DNA of 64,000 nt from Bacteroidota bacterium (GTDB lineage Bacteria > Bacteroidota > Bacteroidia > Chitinophagales > Chitinophagaceae), in NCBI GenBank assembly GCA_023386235.1, contig JAEWKC010000040.1:13041-77040 (forward strand). Direction: 5' to 3'. Positions 33,783 to 42,481 of this stretch are shown here, in pieces. The position numbers and the translations under genes are program-made. Positions within the stretch are counted from its first letter, which is position 1; every line of letters begins with the position of its first letter. A model generated the notes under the pieces. That model ran no database searches, had not been told where the DNA came from, and saw only the letters and a list, made by a program, of their open reading frames with translations.

Positions 33783-33790
33783 CAAATCTA
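33783..33790 (-). promoter_or_regulatory. -7 box of tpx
   Basis: TAGATTTG on the minus strand matches TAnnTTTG, 35 nt before ATG 33747. No convincing -33 element. Confidence 0.5.
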
Positions 33791-33799
33791 AGTTTTTAT

Positions 33800-34260
33800 T
33801 TGTTTAGAGAATGATAAATTTATGGCGGAGGGCAATCAATAGAGGGCTAAAGGGATACATCTTATGTTGGCAACTTTTATTTAAGGAGGACAATTTACTA
33901 TGCTGCCGCATGGGACTGGTTTATTTTAAACAATCAACTGCATACAAGGCGGAAAAACATATGTTTTCTTTAAAAAAATAAAAAAAAGGTAGAATGATAG
34001 TTGAAATGTATTTGCGGGGCACAAGAAATCTTGGTTTAAAACTCTTCTTTCTTACCAACTCTTCTGCTATTTTAGGGAAGGTGTATTTCCATTAGTTTTA
34101 TGGATTTGTATCAACTTTCAAAAGTTGTTTGTTGTATGGCTTTCACCAATTTGTTGGTGGTTCTGGAGTTTCTATAAAATAATTTGAGGTAGTAGGCTTA
34201 AAGAAAAATCTTTTAATTATCACTCTAATTCCTACCGAATTTTTTAATCGCATATTGTAT
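33800..34260. other. Gene-free stretch between tpx and the beta-helix gene
   Basis: No reading frame longer than a few dozen codons, no RNA gene and no repeat was recognised. The only hints are short open pieces on both strands near 34090-34190 that could be fossil coding sequence, too degraded to assign. Confidence 0.5.
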
Positions 34261-34278
34261 ATATGTAAATACAGCAAA

Positions 34279-34301
34279 AAGAGCCCCAATTCGGGGCTCT
34301 T
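34279..34301 (-). terminator. Terminator of the beta-helix gene
   Basis: GAGCCCC (34281-34287) and GGGGCTC (34293-34299), extended by AA/TT pairs; a T tract follows on the minus strand. Confidence 0.88.
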
Positions 34302-34327
34302 ATCACATTTAGAATGTTTATATAACT

Positions 34328-35557
34328 TTATTTTTTAACTGCTTCTTGAATTTTCAAAACTTTAGTTGTGCCGTCTTTATCTATCTGACTGAGACGTACG
34401 AATATTTTTTCTCCAATTGTCGTTTCTCCCGTCAATTGTGATTTTTGACAAGAATAATACCCAATCGTCATAGCTATCGCTAATAAAGTAAGTACTATTC
34501 TTTTTCTTTTGTTTCCAACAGGTATGAATAATCCAAATAATAAAGTCATAGCCAACATTCCTAAAGCGCTACTTAAACTGATATTATAGGAATAATCCAT
34601 GCCAGCAGTAGAATTGCCGTTTTCAGCTTTTGATTTTACCACGCCAATCGTTTTCCATCCGTCAATACCGGTTGTTGATATATCAATAATAAACTCAGCG
34701 TTATTGGTTTCTGAAACAGTGTTCCAGTCTATTTGTAATTGTTCATTTTTAATGAAGGCATTTAAAGAGCCCAATTCCACTAACAATATTGTTTCACAGG
34801 GGCTGCTTGTCCCGCGTGTGGCCTTTCCCGGATTTCCACCTCCGGTGCCCGCCCAGTCAAGTACGATGTCTGAGCTCGCAGTAAGGGCATTGCCACTTAT
34901 AAAATTTCCTGTAATCCTTATCAATCCTTTTCCCGAAACATAGTCGGGAGCCGCACGGGATTCTAAGTTTTGTGTGATTATTTCCCCCGGACATTCCAAT
35001 ACGGCAGTACTACTAGTATGTATGGTACGAGATGTAATCGTTCCCGCTATGAAATTGGAGCCAGCATTTAAAGCAATTGAATCAGCAGTTACACTAGCAC
35101 CGTTTCGAACAAACAAACTCCCTTGGTTTTTTTGTAGGACGGTTGTAGTAAACTTAGATCCTGACCGAAACACTATAGAATCGTTGTTTGGCTGGTTATC
35201 TGTCGTGGTACCCACAATGGTAATGGTGCTTCCTTGATCAAAAACCGCGTTGCTGTTCAATGTTATTCCATAATTACTGGAAAGTTGCGCATTGGGACCT
35301 ACCAAAGTGTTAACAACTTGATAATGTGCGTTTAAAATAAGCGTTCCGTTTACCACCAGGGTTCCGCCTATCCACCCCCCTCCGGTGAATGTCACCGTTT
35401 CTCCCGCGGGTATTGTTAAAGTTGCGTCGGATGCACCTCCACTAATATTGTAGGTGCCTGATGAGAAAGTCCTGCTTGAACTTATCCATCCTTGCGCGTT
35501 TGCACTAATAACGAGCAGCAAAAAAGCTGCTAAGAAAATAGGTAATTTTGTATTCAT
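34328..35557 (-). CDS. Exported beta-helix protein with C-terminal membrane hairpin
   Basis: The 409-residue protein has a signal peptide (1-21). A right-handed beta-helix-like region follows (about 25-250: short Gly/Asn/Thr strands such as GTLVVNGTLILNAHYQVV), then a fibronectin-like strand set (about 265-325: IDWNTVSETNNAEFIID and WKTIGVVKSKAEN). Normally that is followed by YYRLxQxDxDG, but here two hydrophobic helices (about 330-350 and 355-370, separated by NKRKR) come first. FVRLSQIDKDGTTKVLKIQ then completes the module. A T9SS sorting domain is absent. The hairpin may anchor the protein or act as a sorting signal. The function is unknown. Confidence 0.72.
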   Translation of the reverse strand: MNTKLPIFLAAFLLLVISANAQGWISSSRTFSSGTYNISGGASDATLTIPAGETVTFTGGGWIGGTLVVNGTLILNAHYQVVNTLVGPNAQLSSNYGITLNSNAVFDQGSTITIVGTTTDNQPNNDSIVFRSGSKFTTTVLQKNQGSLFVRNGASVTADSIALNAGSNFIAGTITSRTIHTSSTAVLECPGEIITQNLESRAAPDYVSGKGLIRITGNFISGNALTASSDIVLDWAGTGGGNPGKATRGTSSPCETILLVELGSLNAFIKNEQLQIDWNTVSETNNAEFIIDISTTGIDGWKTIGVVKSKAENGNSTAGMDYSYNISLSSALGMLAMTLLFGLFIPVGNKRKRIVLTLLAIAMTIGYYSCQKSQLTGETTIGEKIFVRLSQIDKDGTTKVLKIQEAVKK

Positions 35558-35584
35558 AGTTTATTTTTCCAAAAAAAATTTTTG

Positions 35585-35592
35585 CAAAAGTA
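35585..35592 (-). promoter_or_regulatory. -7 box of the beta-helix gene
   Basis: TACTTTTG on the minus strand, 27 nt before ATG 35557. Confidence 0.5.
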
Positions 35593-35599
35593 AATCATG

Positions 35600-35905
35600 T
35601 TTAAACAATAAAAAAATTATAGAATAAAATTATAAGAATTCCGTCTGCCAAAAGAAGAATAGTGAGCATGTTACAACCATACGGAAATATTAAAAATACA
35701 ATGCATTGAGCCTACCAGATATGGATCAAACCAAGGAGAGTGCATAAAAATATAATCCGACCATCCTATGGATATTTCCAACATTTCTTTGTGGATTTAT
35801 ATATGTAGGCATGAAGCAATCTATTCCTTAACTTGGATAATTAAATAGGGCACCTTTAAGGATTGGCGCATAAATCATCGGTTAAAGCTATCTTAAGCTT
35901 CCGTC
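35600..35905. other. Gene-free stretch upstream of the beta-helix gene
   Basis: About 300 nt of mixed sequence downstream of queA. I see no gene, terminator-like hairpin or repeat here. Confidence 0.5.
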
Positions 35906-35909
35906 CCTG

Positions 35910-37124
35910 TTATTTATTCCACAACAAACTTCCGTCTCCGTAACTCAAAAAACGGAAATTATTTTGCAAAGCATAGTCATAAATTTTTTTCCAATCTTCG
36001 CCTACTACCGCCGCTACTAATAAAAGTAAAGTAGAGTTGGGTTGATGAAAGTTGGTAACAATACCATGGGCAACTTTTAGTTGATAACCGGGCGCGATAA
36101 TGATTTGAGTTTTCCCATACAGAATCTCGTAATGATTTTTTCGCATAAAATCAAGCAATGCGTTCATGGCGTCATCCACAGTAAAATGTTGGGCTAAAGA
36201 ATAACACTCCCATTGTTGTAAACTTCCGAAACCTTTACCACTCAATAGTTTCACGCCTAACCAATATAAGCTCTCCAGCGTTCTTAAAGAAGTGGTTCCT
36301 ACCGCTACGATCTTTTCATTGCGTGATTGCAGTAACTGCTCAATCAATTGATGTTGCACCTCAAAAAACTCCGCGTGCATTTCATGCTGCTGCATGGTAT
36401 CGGCTTTTACAGGCTTAAACGTGCCTGCGCCCACATGCAGTGTAAGGTATTGTTGCCGTATATTTTTTTCAGCCAACTTTTTTAATAAAGAGGGTGTAAA
36501 ATGCAAACCCGCCGTAGGCGCGGCTACCGAGCCCTCAAAAGCCGCATACACCGTTTGATAGCGCTCATTATCAGACAGCTCCGTCTTTCTGTTCAGATAA
36601 GGAGGTAATGGAATTTCCCCGGCCAAATGCAGTATTTCAGCAAAAGAAACATTTCCACTCCAGCTAAATTCAATCAGGAAATAATCATTCCGTTTTTCTG
36701 TTTTTTGGGCAGAAAATAAAATTTGAGTTCCATTATAATGCAGCTCTTTCACTAATGCTTCATCTTTCCATTTCTTAGCTCCTCCAACCAAACACTTCCA
36801 TACAACTCTGTTTTGCTGCAACATGGCAGATGTAATGTCTGCATAGCTTTCAGCCGGCTCCAAGCAAAAAATCTCAATAGTACTGCCTGTACTTTTTGTA
36901 AAGTATAACCGGGCTTCTACCACTTTCGTATTGTTAAATACCAACAGGCTGTTTGCGGGAATCTCTTTATCTAATTGATCATACACATTTTCGTGTATGG
37001 CTCCGTTTTTATATACCAGCAATTTGCTTTGCGCTCTTTTTTCTAAAGGGAAACGGGCAATTCTTTCATCGGGAAGATGATAAGAATACGTGCCGATGGA
37101 AATATTTCGGGGATGTTCGTTCAT
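35910..37124 (-). CDS. queA: tRNA preQ1 ribosyltransferase-isomerase
   Basis: QueA transfers the ribosyl part of S-adenosylmethionine to preQ1 in tRNA, giving epoxyqueuosine. The 404-residue sequence has the family features PLEKRAQSKLLVY, FNNTKVVEARLYF, GEIPLPPYLNR, AAPTAGLHFTPSLL and LHVGAGTFKPVK. The preceding enzyme of the pathway, Tgt, is encoded 1 kb away on the other side of the Nfu gene, though in the opposite direction. A -7 box TAAATTTG lies at 37147-37154 (minus). Confidence 0.95.
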   Translation of the reverse strand: MNEHPRNISIGTYSYHLPDERIARFPLEKRAQSKLLVYKNGAIHENVYDQLDKEIPANSLLVFNNTKVVEARLYFTKSTGSTIEIFCLEPAESYADITSAMLQQNRVVWKCLVGGAKKWKDEALVKELHYNGTQILFSAQKTEKRNDYFLIEFSWSGNVSFAEILHLAGEIPLPPYLNRKTELSDNERYQTVYAAFEGSVAAPTAGLHFTPSLLKKLAEKNIRQQYLTLHVGAGTFKPVKADTMQQHEMHAEFFEVQHQLIEQLLQSRNEKIVAVGTTSLRTLESLYWLGVKLLSGKGFGSLQQWECYSLAQHFTVDDAMNALLDFMRKNHYEILYGKTQIIIAPGYQLKVAHGIVTNFHQPNSTLLLLVAAVVGEDWKKIYDYALQNNFRFLSYGDGSLLWNK

Positions 37125-37146
37125 TGTAAATATTACATATAAATTA

Positions 37147-37154
37147 CAAATTTA
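37147..37154 (-). promoter_or_regulatory. -7 box of queA
   Basis: TAAATTTG on the minus strand, 22 nt before ATG 37124. Confidence 0.55.
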
Positions 37155-37163
37155 TAACCCTTT

Positions 37164-37179
37164 CCTCAATTTATTGAGG
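37164..37179. promoter_or_regulatory. Inverted repeat between divergent queA and nfu
   Basis: CCTCAAT-TT-ATTGAGG, a 7-bp inverted repeat, sits between the two -7 boxes, where a regulator could reach both promoters. Confidence 0.4.
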
Positions 37180-37189
37180 GGTATTTTTT

Positions 37190-37197
37190 ATCTTTGC
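37190..37197 (+). promoter_or_regulatory. -7 box of the Nfu gene
   Basis: TATCTTTG, 21 nt before ATG 37219. Confidence 0.6.
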
Positions 37198-37218
37198 TCT
37201 TAAAGAAATTAACTACTT

Positions 37219-37818
37219 ATGATTAAGACCGGAAATCCTGTAATCAGTATCTATACCGAAATGACGCCAAACCCCGAGACAATGAAATTTGTTGCCAACA
37301 AATTATTGTATCCCGGCAAGAGCCTTGATATTGCAGATGAAAACAGCGCAGGACCTTCACCTTTGGCAAAAGAACTGTTTAGCTTCCCTTTTATTAAAAG
37401 CGTATTCATTGCTTCTAATTTTATTACACTTACCAAAAGCGACGTGTCTGTTGACTGGCAGGATGTGATACCCACGGTAAAACAATTTTTAAAAGAATAC
37501 ATAGAAAACGGTGGCGTGATAGTGAACGAAGAAGAAGCTTCTAAGCTTAAAGTAGTTTCTTCCAACGATATTGCCGCTGATGACGATGATGTAGTAAAGA
37601 GAATTAAAGAGATGCTGGACAACTACGTACGCCCCGCCGTGGAAATGGATGGCGGCGCTATTCAGTTTAAAAGCTACAATGAAGGTGTGGTAAACCTTGC
37701 ATTGCAAGGAAGTTGCAGCGGATGCCCATCGTCTATGATCACTTTGAAAGCCGGCATTGAAGGCATGATGAAGCGCATGATACCCGAAGTAAAAGAAGTT
37801 GTTGCCGACGCTGAATAG
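37219..37818 (+). CDS. Nfu-type Fe-S cluster carrier
   Basis: Nfu proteins carry [4Fe-4S] clusters to target enzymes. The 199-residue protein has an N-terminal Nfu_N domain (TEMTPNPETMKFVANK, residues 13-28) and a C-terminal NifU-like domain (about 118-196) with the cluster-binding pair in GSCSGCPSSMITLK and the conserved EMDGGAIQF before it. It lies between queA and tgt. QueG/QueH, later in the queuosine pathway, need Fe-S clusters, but the link is only positional. A terminator follows. Confidence 0.93.
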   Translation: MIKTGNPVISIYTEMTPNPETMKFVANKLLYPGKSLDIADENSAGPSPLAKELFSFPFIKSVFIASNFITLTKSDVSVDWQDVIPTVKQFLKEYIENGGVIVNEEEASKLKVVSSNDIAADDDDVVKRIKEMLDNYVRPAVEMDGGAIQFKSYNEGVVNLALQGSCSGCPSSMITLKAGIEGMMKRMIPEVKEVVADAE

Positions 37819-37845
37819 GAGAAAATATATAAACAAAATCTTTTA

Positions 37846-37876
37846 AATGTGTGTGATTATTTCACGCACATTTTTT
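37846..37876 (+). terminator. Terminator of the Nfu gene
   Basis: AATGTGTGTGA (37846-37856) pairs with TCACGCACATT (37862-37872) with one G-U pair; a T run follows. Confidence 0.8.
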
Positions 37877-38078
37877 GTAGAAGACCGTTAAATAGTGCGT
37901 TACCATTATTCCATTTACAGATCCATGCAGCATCTTTTCAACAGTATTGTATGTAACGCCGTGCTTGTTCATTTTTAATACATATTTTCTAGACTTCAGA
38001 ATGCATATAAATATTAAAAACAATTTCAAACTCAGCAATATCAATATAGCCTTACTTATTAAATTCTTTTTAATGATT

Positions 38079-38086
38079 TAAATTTG
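38079..38086 (+). promoter_or_regulatory. -7 box of tgt
   Basis: TAAATTTG, 16 nt before ATG 38103. A second match (TATTTTTG, 38094-38101) lies too close to the ATG to drive the full gene. Confidence 0.5.
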
Positions 38087-38102
38087 CAAAAAATATTTTT
38101 GA

Positions 38103-39242
38103 ATGGCAGCTTTACAATTTGAGTTACAACAAACCGACGGCAACAGCTCTGCAAGAGCAGGAAAAATAACGACCGACCACGGAGAAATACACACACCCAT
38201 TTTTATGCCTGTCGGTACTGTAGGTAGCGTAAAAGCTGTTAATCAGCAACAACTGGAAAATATTGTACAGGCGCAAATTATTCTTGGCAATACTTATCAT
38301 CTTTATTTACGTCCGGGAACAGATATACTGCACCAAGCTGGCGGATTGCATAAATTTAACGGATGGAATCGCCCGATTTTGACCGATAGCGGAGGCTATC
38401 AGGTTTTCTCTCTGGCAGATAACAGAAAAATAAAAGAAGAAGGCGTATGGTTTCAGTCGCATATAGACGGCAGCAAACACCTATTTTCTCCGGAAGGAGT
38501 AATGGATATTCAACGCAGTATCGGAGCCGATATTATAATGGCTTTTGATGAATGTCCGCCCGCAGGCTGTGAATATATCTATGCAAAAAAAAGTATGGAA
38601 CTTACGCATCGCTGGCTCGACAGGTGTATTAATCGACTTACAGAAACAGAAGATAAATATGGCTATACCCAAAACCTGTTTCCTATTTTGCAGGGCAGCA
38701 CTTTCAAAGATTTGCGTACAGCATCGGCACAATACATCGCCTCTAAAAATGCTGTAGGCAATGCCATTGGCGGGTTGAGCGTGGGAGAACCGGAAGACAA
38801 AATGTACGAATTTACAGCCCTCAGCTGCGAGCATTTGCCACAGGACAAGCCACGCTATCTGATGGGTGTAGGCACGCCATGGAATATACTGGAATGTATT
38901 TCTTTGGGAGTGGATATGTTTGATTGTGTAATGCCCACCCGCAACGCCAGAAACGGCATGCTGTTTACCACACAGGGTGTTATCAATATAAAAAATAAAA
39001 AATGGGCAAATGATTTTTCTGTAATTGATGATGGTTTTGAAAACGAGATAAGCAATTACTACTCTAAAGCTTATCTGCGACACTTGTTTGTGGCACAGGA
39101 GTTATTAGCCGGACAATTAGCATCGTTACATAATCTCTCTTTTTATCTCTGGCTGGTGGGCGAAGCCCGTAAGCAAATTATTGACGGAAATTATACTAAT
39201 TGGAAGAACGAAATGATCCCCGTTTTAAAAACAAGAAGATAG
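38103..39242 (+). CDS. tgt: Queuine/preQ1 tRNA-guanine transglycosylase, zinc motif lost
   Basis: Tgt exchanges guanine 34 of GUN-anticodon tRNAs for preQ1. The 379-residue protein has LTDSGGYQVFSL with the catalytic base Asp (near residue 97), IMAFDECPP, GGLSVGE, and the nucleophile Asp in MFDCVMPTRNARNG (near 280). The CxCxxC zinc ligands expected about 20 residues later are missing: the position reads GFENEISNYYSKAYL, although the later His (SLHNL) is kept. From memory other Bacteroidota Tgt proteins also lack the Cys set, so this is probably a lineage trait, not decay. Confidence 0.93.
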   Translation: MAALQFELQQTDGNSSARAGKITTDHGEIHTPIFMPVGTVGSVKAVNQQQLENIVQAQIILGNTYHLYLRPGTDILHQAGGLHKFNGWNRPILTDSGGYQVFSLADNRKIKEEGVWFQSHIDGSKHLFSPEGVMDIQRSIGADIIMAFDECPPAGCEYIYAKKSMELTHRWLDRCINRLTETEDKYGYTQNLFPILQGSTFKDLRTASAQYIASKNAVGNAIGGLSVGEPEDKMYEFTALSCEHLPQDKPRYLMGVGTPWNILECISLGVDMFDCVMPTRNARNGMLFTTQGVINIKNKKWANDFSVIDDGFENEISNYYSKAYLRHLFVAQELLAGQLASLHNLSFYLWLVGEARKQIIDGNYTNWKNEMIPVLKTRR

Positions 39243-39289
39243 CCGGAATCCAAACAGCAATCACCCGACACTATCCACTTCTCGCATAC

Positions 39290-39940
39290 TCAATCCTTCC
39301 ACAAAAAAGGAAATAAGATAACGGCGAGGGCAATCACTAAAATATCCAGCAAAGCCAGCATACCCACCATTTTCCAAAACTCTGTGACAATAGCCGAAGA
39401 AAAAGCCACCTTGGATATTTTACCCAACAGCAACAATTGTGGCACAATCAGCGGAAAACCCATGATAGCCATCAGGGACGCCTGTTGCTGGGCTTTAGCC
39501 GCTATGGCTGCTAAAAAAGTAAAAGTAAGACTCAACCCTAAAGCGCCCATAAACGCTATGCCTGTAAATGCTAACGTGTTGAGCAATGGATTACCTAAAA
39601 GAAATATAAAAAGCAAAATGCTTATCCCCGACATTACGAGCATAAGCAATGCGTTGAACACCAATTTTGCCAATACAAAATTCACAGGACTGGTGATAGA
39701 ATAAAAATAAAGCATTCGGCCTCTGTTTTCCTGGAGAAAACTTTTGGCTACGGCATTAACGCACACAAACAGCTGCACTACCCAAAACATGGCATTCCAT
39801 ACGGTTTCTTCCGGCTGTCCCATTGTAATGTACACTATGAAAATAGTAGAAGCTACATAAAGCAATACGCCGTACAAGGTATATTGCTGCCTTAGCTCAA
39901 GCAGGAAATCTTTTTTTATTAATGTAATAATGGAATGCAT
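39290..39940 (-). CDS. ccmB: Heme exporter membrane subunit CcmB
   Basis: CcmB is the permease of the CcmAB transporter used in cytochrome c maturation system I. The 216-residue protein has six membrane helices, the N-terminal KKDFLLELRQQYTLYGVLLY (CcmB signature: rkD...E.R), and the internal SFLQENRGRMLYFYSITSP. ccmA and ccmC are not in the window. It lies 55 nt downstream of the TonB-like gene on the same strand. Confidence 0.9.
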   Translation of the reverse strand: MHSIITLIKKDFLLELRQQYTLYGVLLYVASTIFIVYITMGQPEETVWNAMFWVVQLFVCVNAVAKSFLQENRGRMLYFYSITSPVNFVLAKLVFNALLMLVMSGISILLFIFLLGNPLLNTLAFTGIAFMGALGLSLTFTFLAAIAAKAQQQASLMAIMGFPLIVPQLLLLGKISKVAFSSAIVTEFWKMVGMLALLDILVIALAVILFPFLWKD

Positions 39941-39995
39941 CTACACCAGGCTGTTTGCATGCAAAGAAAAGATTTTTAACCCGTATCTGAAATTT

Positions 39996-40985
39996 TTATG
40001 CTTTCAATCTGAAATTGAAAAGAATAGTACCGGTCTGTACTTTGGCGGTGCTCTTGCTCAGCTTTAACTGCCTGGCTTTGCTCAATGCGATGTTTCTTAT
40101 ATTAGAGCTAGTAGTAGTAGTTCCTTTAGGATTGATAGAAGCGCTGGTAACATTTCCGTTGGCGTCTACCACAATTTTCACCGCTACTCTGGCATTTTGG
40201 TTAAACCTGTCAGATAAAGAAGGGTAAGCCACTATGCGTCTGCCCGACAAACCTTCCCTGATGCTTACACCCGATCTTCCTGTACCTCCATTGCCTGTAT
40301 AGCTGTCAGACGTAAGATTGCCGCCGGCCCTGCCCTGATCGCCTCTGCCTCCGGCAACGCCCTGACTGGTAACGCCATTATAGCTGTCTGCCCTGTTACC
40401 TCCAGTACCCGTTCCTCTGCGATATACAGCTTTAGGCTGCGCGGTGGTGCTTGTACCGGCTCCCGAGGTGGCTTTGGCCGCGGTTTTTGTATTAGTGGCT
40501 GCTGCGGTTCTCGTTGTTGTTGTAGTCGTTCTCTTTTTAGGCGCTTCGGTAGCGGTAAGTTTCTCAACTGCTTTAGCAGGCTTTGTAGTGGTTTTGGGTT
40601 TGGCGGTAGTTTTAATTACGGGCACGTTTTTTTCATTGTTCCTTACCACTTCTCTGTGCACCGCTACTTCTTCCGAAACAGCATTGGTAGCTTTACTGGC
40701 GGTTTCCATCGGGGTTTCTTCCATTACAGGCGCAGCGCTTTCTTCCGGTGATGCGGCTATGTCAGGTGCAGGATCGCCGGGTACTAATGGCGCTATATCT
40801 CCAAAGCCTTCATCGCCATAACCTAAATTTACTTCAATACCTGTATCTAATACAGGAGGTGGCGAGGGCTGTAGTGTCCAATGGGTTAAAAAAAAGAACA
40901 AGCCTATAACCACGCACGTAGTTAACGTGAGCAGTGAAGCCTGGACATTCTTGGATGTTTCTGTGTTTACTTTTACTTGCGACAT
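39996..40985 (-). CDS. TonB-like energy transducer
   Basis: The 329-residue protein has one N-terminal membrane helix (about 18-38, LLTLTTCVVIGLFFFLTH). A long Pro/Thr/Lys/Ala-rich periplasmic linker follows (about 45-235), and then a C-terminal TonB-type domain (about 245-329: NQNARVAVKIVVDANGNVTSASI and ILFNFRLKA). It would couple ExbBD energy to outer-membrane receptors; neither ExbBD nor a receptor is adjacent. The linker lacks the classic (EP/KP)n run. A good Shine-Dalgarno sequence precedes it, which is rare here. Confidence 0.8.
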   Translation of the reverse strand: MSQVKVNTETSKNVQASLLTLTTCVVIGLFFFLTHWTLQPSPPPVLDTGIEVNLGYGDEGFGDIAPLVPGDPAPDIAASPEESAAPVMEETPMETASKATNAVSEEVAVHREVVRNNEKNVPVIKTTAKPKTTTKPAKAVEKLTATEAPKKRTTTTTTRTAAATNTKTAAKATSGAGTSTTAQPKAVYRRGTGTGGNRADSYNGVTSQGVAGGRGDQGRAGGNLTSDSYTGNGGTGRSGVSIREGLSGRRIVAYPSLSDRFNQNARVAVKIVVDANGNVTSASINPKGTTTTSSNIRNIALSKARQLKLSKSTAKVQTGTILFNFRLKA

Positions 40986-40993
40986 AGCGAAAT

Positions 40994-40999
40994 CTCCTT
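40994..40999 (-). promoter_or_regulatory. Shine-Dalgarno sequence of the TonB-like gene
   Basis: AAGGAG on the minus strand, 8 nt before ATG 40985. Strong SD sites are unusual in this window. Confidence 0.6.
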
Positions 41000-41252
41000 C
41001 TTTTAAACTACATAAGTAACCGAAGATATATTACAAAGAAAAAACTAATTGTTTTACAAATAGCAAATGTTGATTACTTCTAAGACTACGGAAAAGTTAT
41101 GCAGATTATTCTATCGCTTATATAAACGCTATTTTACTCGTTTATTGATAATAATTTCGCAAAAGCTTTCTTAAAACTATTTTACAATACGTATTTTTTT
41201 GTATTCTTGTAAGAATATTGTTTATCAAACGATTAGTAGAGTAAGAGTATTC

Positions 41253-42353
41253 ATGTATCTGAAAAATCATCCGTCGAAATTATTAAAAGAGGAGTGGGTA
41301 AGAAATCTGCGCTTATACTCGCATGTGGCAGAAGAAAAGAAGGAACTGCGCTACAACCAGCTTAATTTATTTTACAAAGAACACTGGTTCAAAACTTTGG
41401 TACCCAAAAGATTTGGTGGCAGCCAGTGGTCTTTGAATGAACTGGCTGCTTTTGAAGAAGCCATGGCCTGGGCAGATGGCAGCGCCGGCTGGGTATTCAC
41501 ACTTTGCAGCGGGGCCGGTTGGTTCGCAGAATTCATGAACGAATCACTCATACACGAATTACTGAAAAACGAAAAATTCTGTATAGCCGGAAGTGGCGAA
41601 GTGGGCGGCACTGCCGAACTTTTAGCGGATGGATCTTTTCTTGTGTCAGGATTGTGGAAATATGCTACCGGCGCGCCGCACGCAACAGCTTTTACAGCCA
41701 ACTGCTTATTGCTGCACAACGACGAGCCTGTGCACGACAATACAGGAAAACCTGCGGTAATTCCTATCTGTTTCTTAAAAGATGAAGTAGAAATTGTACA
41801 CTCCTGGCATACCATAGGTTTGCTGGCCAGCGCAAGCAATTCTTTTGAAGTAGATAAAAAAATAATTCCTCCCGAAAGAGTTTTTACCATTAATTCAGGC
41901 AGCAATGAAGCCTTATACAATTATCCTTTTCTGCAGTTTGCCGAAATAAACATTGCCTCGGCTATTTGTGGCATTTGCATTCATTATATGGAGGAATGCC
42001 TAAAAATATGGGAAGAAAAAACAGACGCGCAGGGCGAAAAAATGCTTGCTAATTTTATGCTGAAAAATATTTTCAGAAAGCAGCTTACCAACTTGGAAAA
42101 CGCAAGAGAGAATTTAAGAATAACCATCAAAACAAGTTGGGATGCTGTAAAAACCAACAAAACGCTTTCGCAGAACCAGTTGTCACAAGTATCTTACAAC
42201 GCCCTTTACCTGGTGAACACCTGCCGCAAAATAGTAAACGAGCTATACCCGTATACAGGGTTAACCGGCGCTTCTTCTCTATCCCCTATCAATCAGATAT
42301 GGCGCGATTTTCAAACCGCCAGCCAGCACGGTATTTTTACAAAACTTTCCTGA
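41253..42353 (+). CDS. Acyl-CoA dehydrogenase-fold flavoprotein, DszC/hydroxylase-like
   Basis: The 366-residue protein (ATG 41253, MYLKNHPSK) has the three-domain acyl-CoA dehydrogenase fold: an N-terminal helical part with LAAFEEAMAWADGSAGWVF (near 66-84), a beta domain with GLWKYATGAPHATAFTAN (near 134-151), and a C-terminal helical bundle. The ADGSxGW segment is typical of the subgroup related to flavin-dependent monooxygenases such as DszC/HpaA-type hydroxylases. The catalytic Glu of true acyl-CoA dehydrogenases was not found. The substrate is unknown. The longer reading from TTG 41199 adds an atypical leader and is not favoured. Confidence 0.78.
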   Translation: MYLKNHPSKLLKEEWVRNLRLYSHVAEEKKELRYNQLNLFYKEHWFKTLVPKRFGGSQWSLNELAAFEEAMAWADGSAGWVFTLCSGAGWFAEFMNESLIHELLKNEKFCIAGSGEVGGTAELLADGSFLVSGLWKYATGAPHATAFTANCLLLHNDEPVHDNTGKPAVIPICFLKDEVEIVHSWHTIGLLASASNSFEVDKKIIPPERVFTINSGSNEALYNYPFLQFAEINIASAICGICIHYMEECLKIWEEKTDAQGEKMLANFMLKNIFRKQLTNLENARENLRITIKTSWDAVKTNKTLSQNQLSQVSYNALYLVNTCRKIVNELYPYTGLTGASSLSPINQIWRDFQTASQHGIFTKLS

Positions 42354-42481
42354 CAGAATTTATTTGTATTACATATAAGCAAAATACTAATATCCGTTAA
42401 ACTTTTTGTTGTTTTCACGTCTTATATTCAAGGAAATGAAAAAAGAAAAGTTCCGATTATTCAACCTATAAATTTTAAGAG

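Noticed and set aside
33800..34260. Short open pieces near 34090-34190 as a fossil gene
   Set aside because: No piece exceeds about 25 codons and no family was recognisable.
38094..38101. Second -7 box directly before tgt
   Set aside because: It ends 1 nt before the ATG, so its start point would fall inside the gene.
38481..39083. 200-codon minus-strand frame inside tgt
   Set aside because: It lies opposite a clearly conserved gene and has no recognisable motif.
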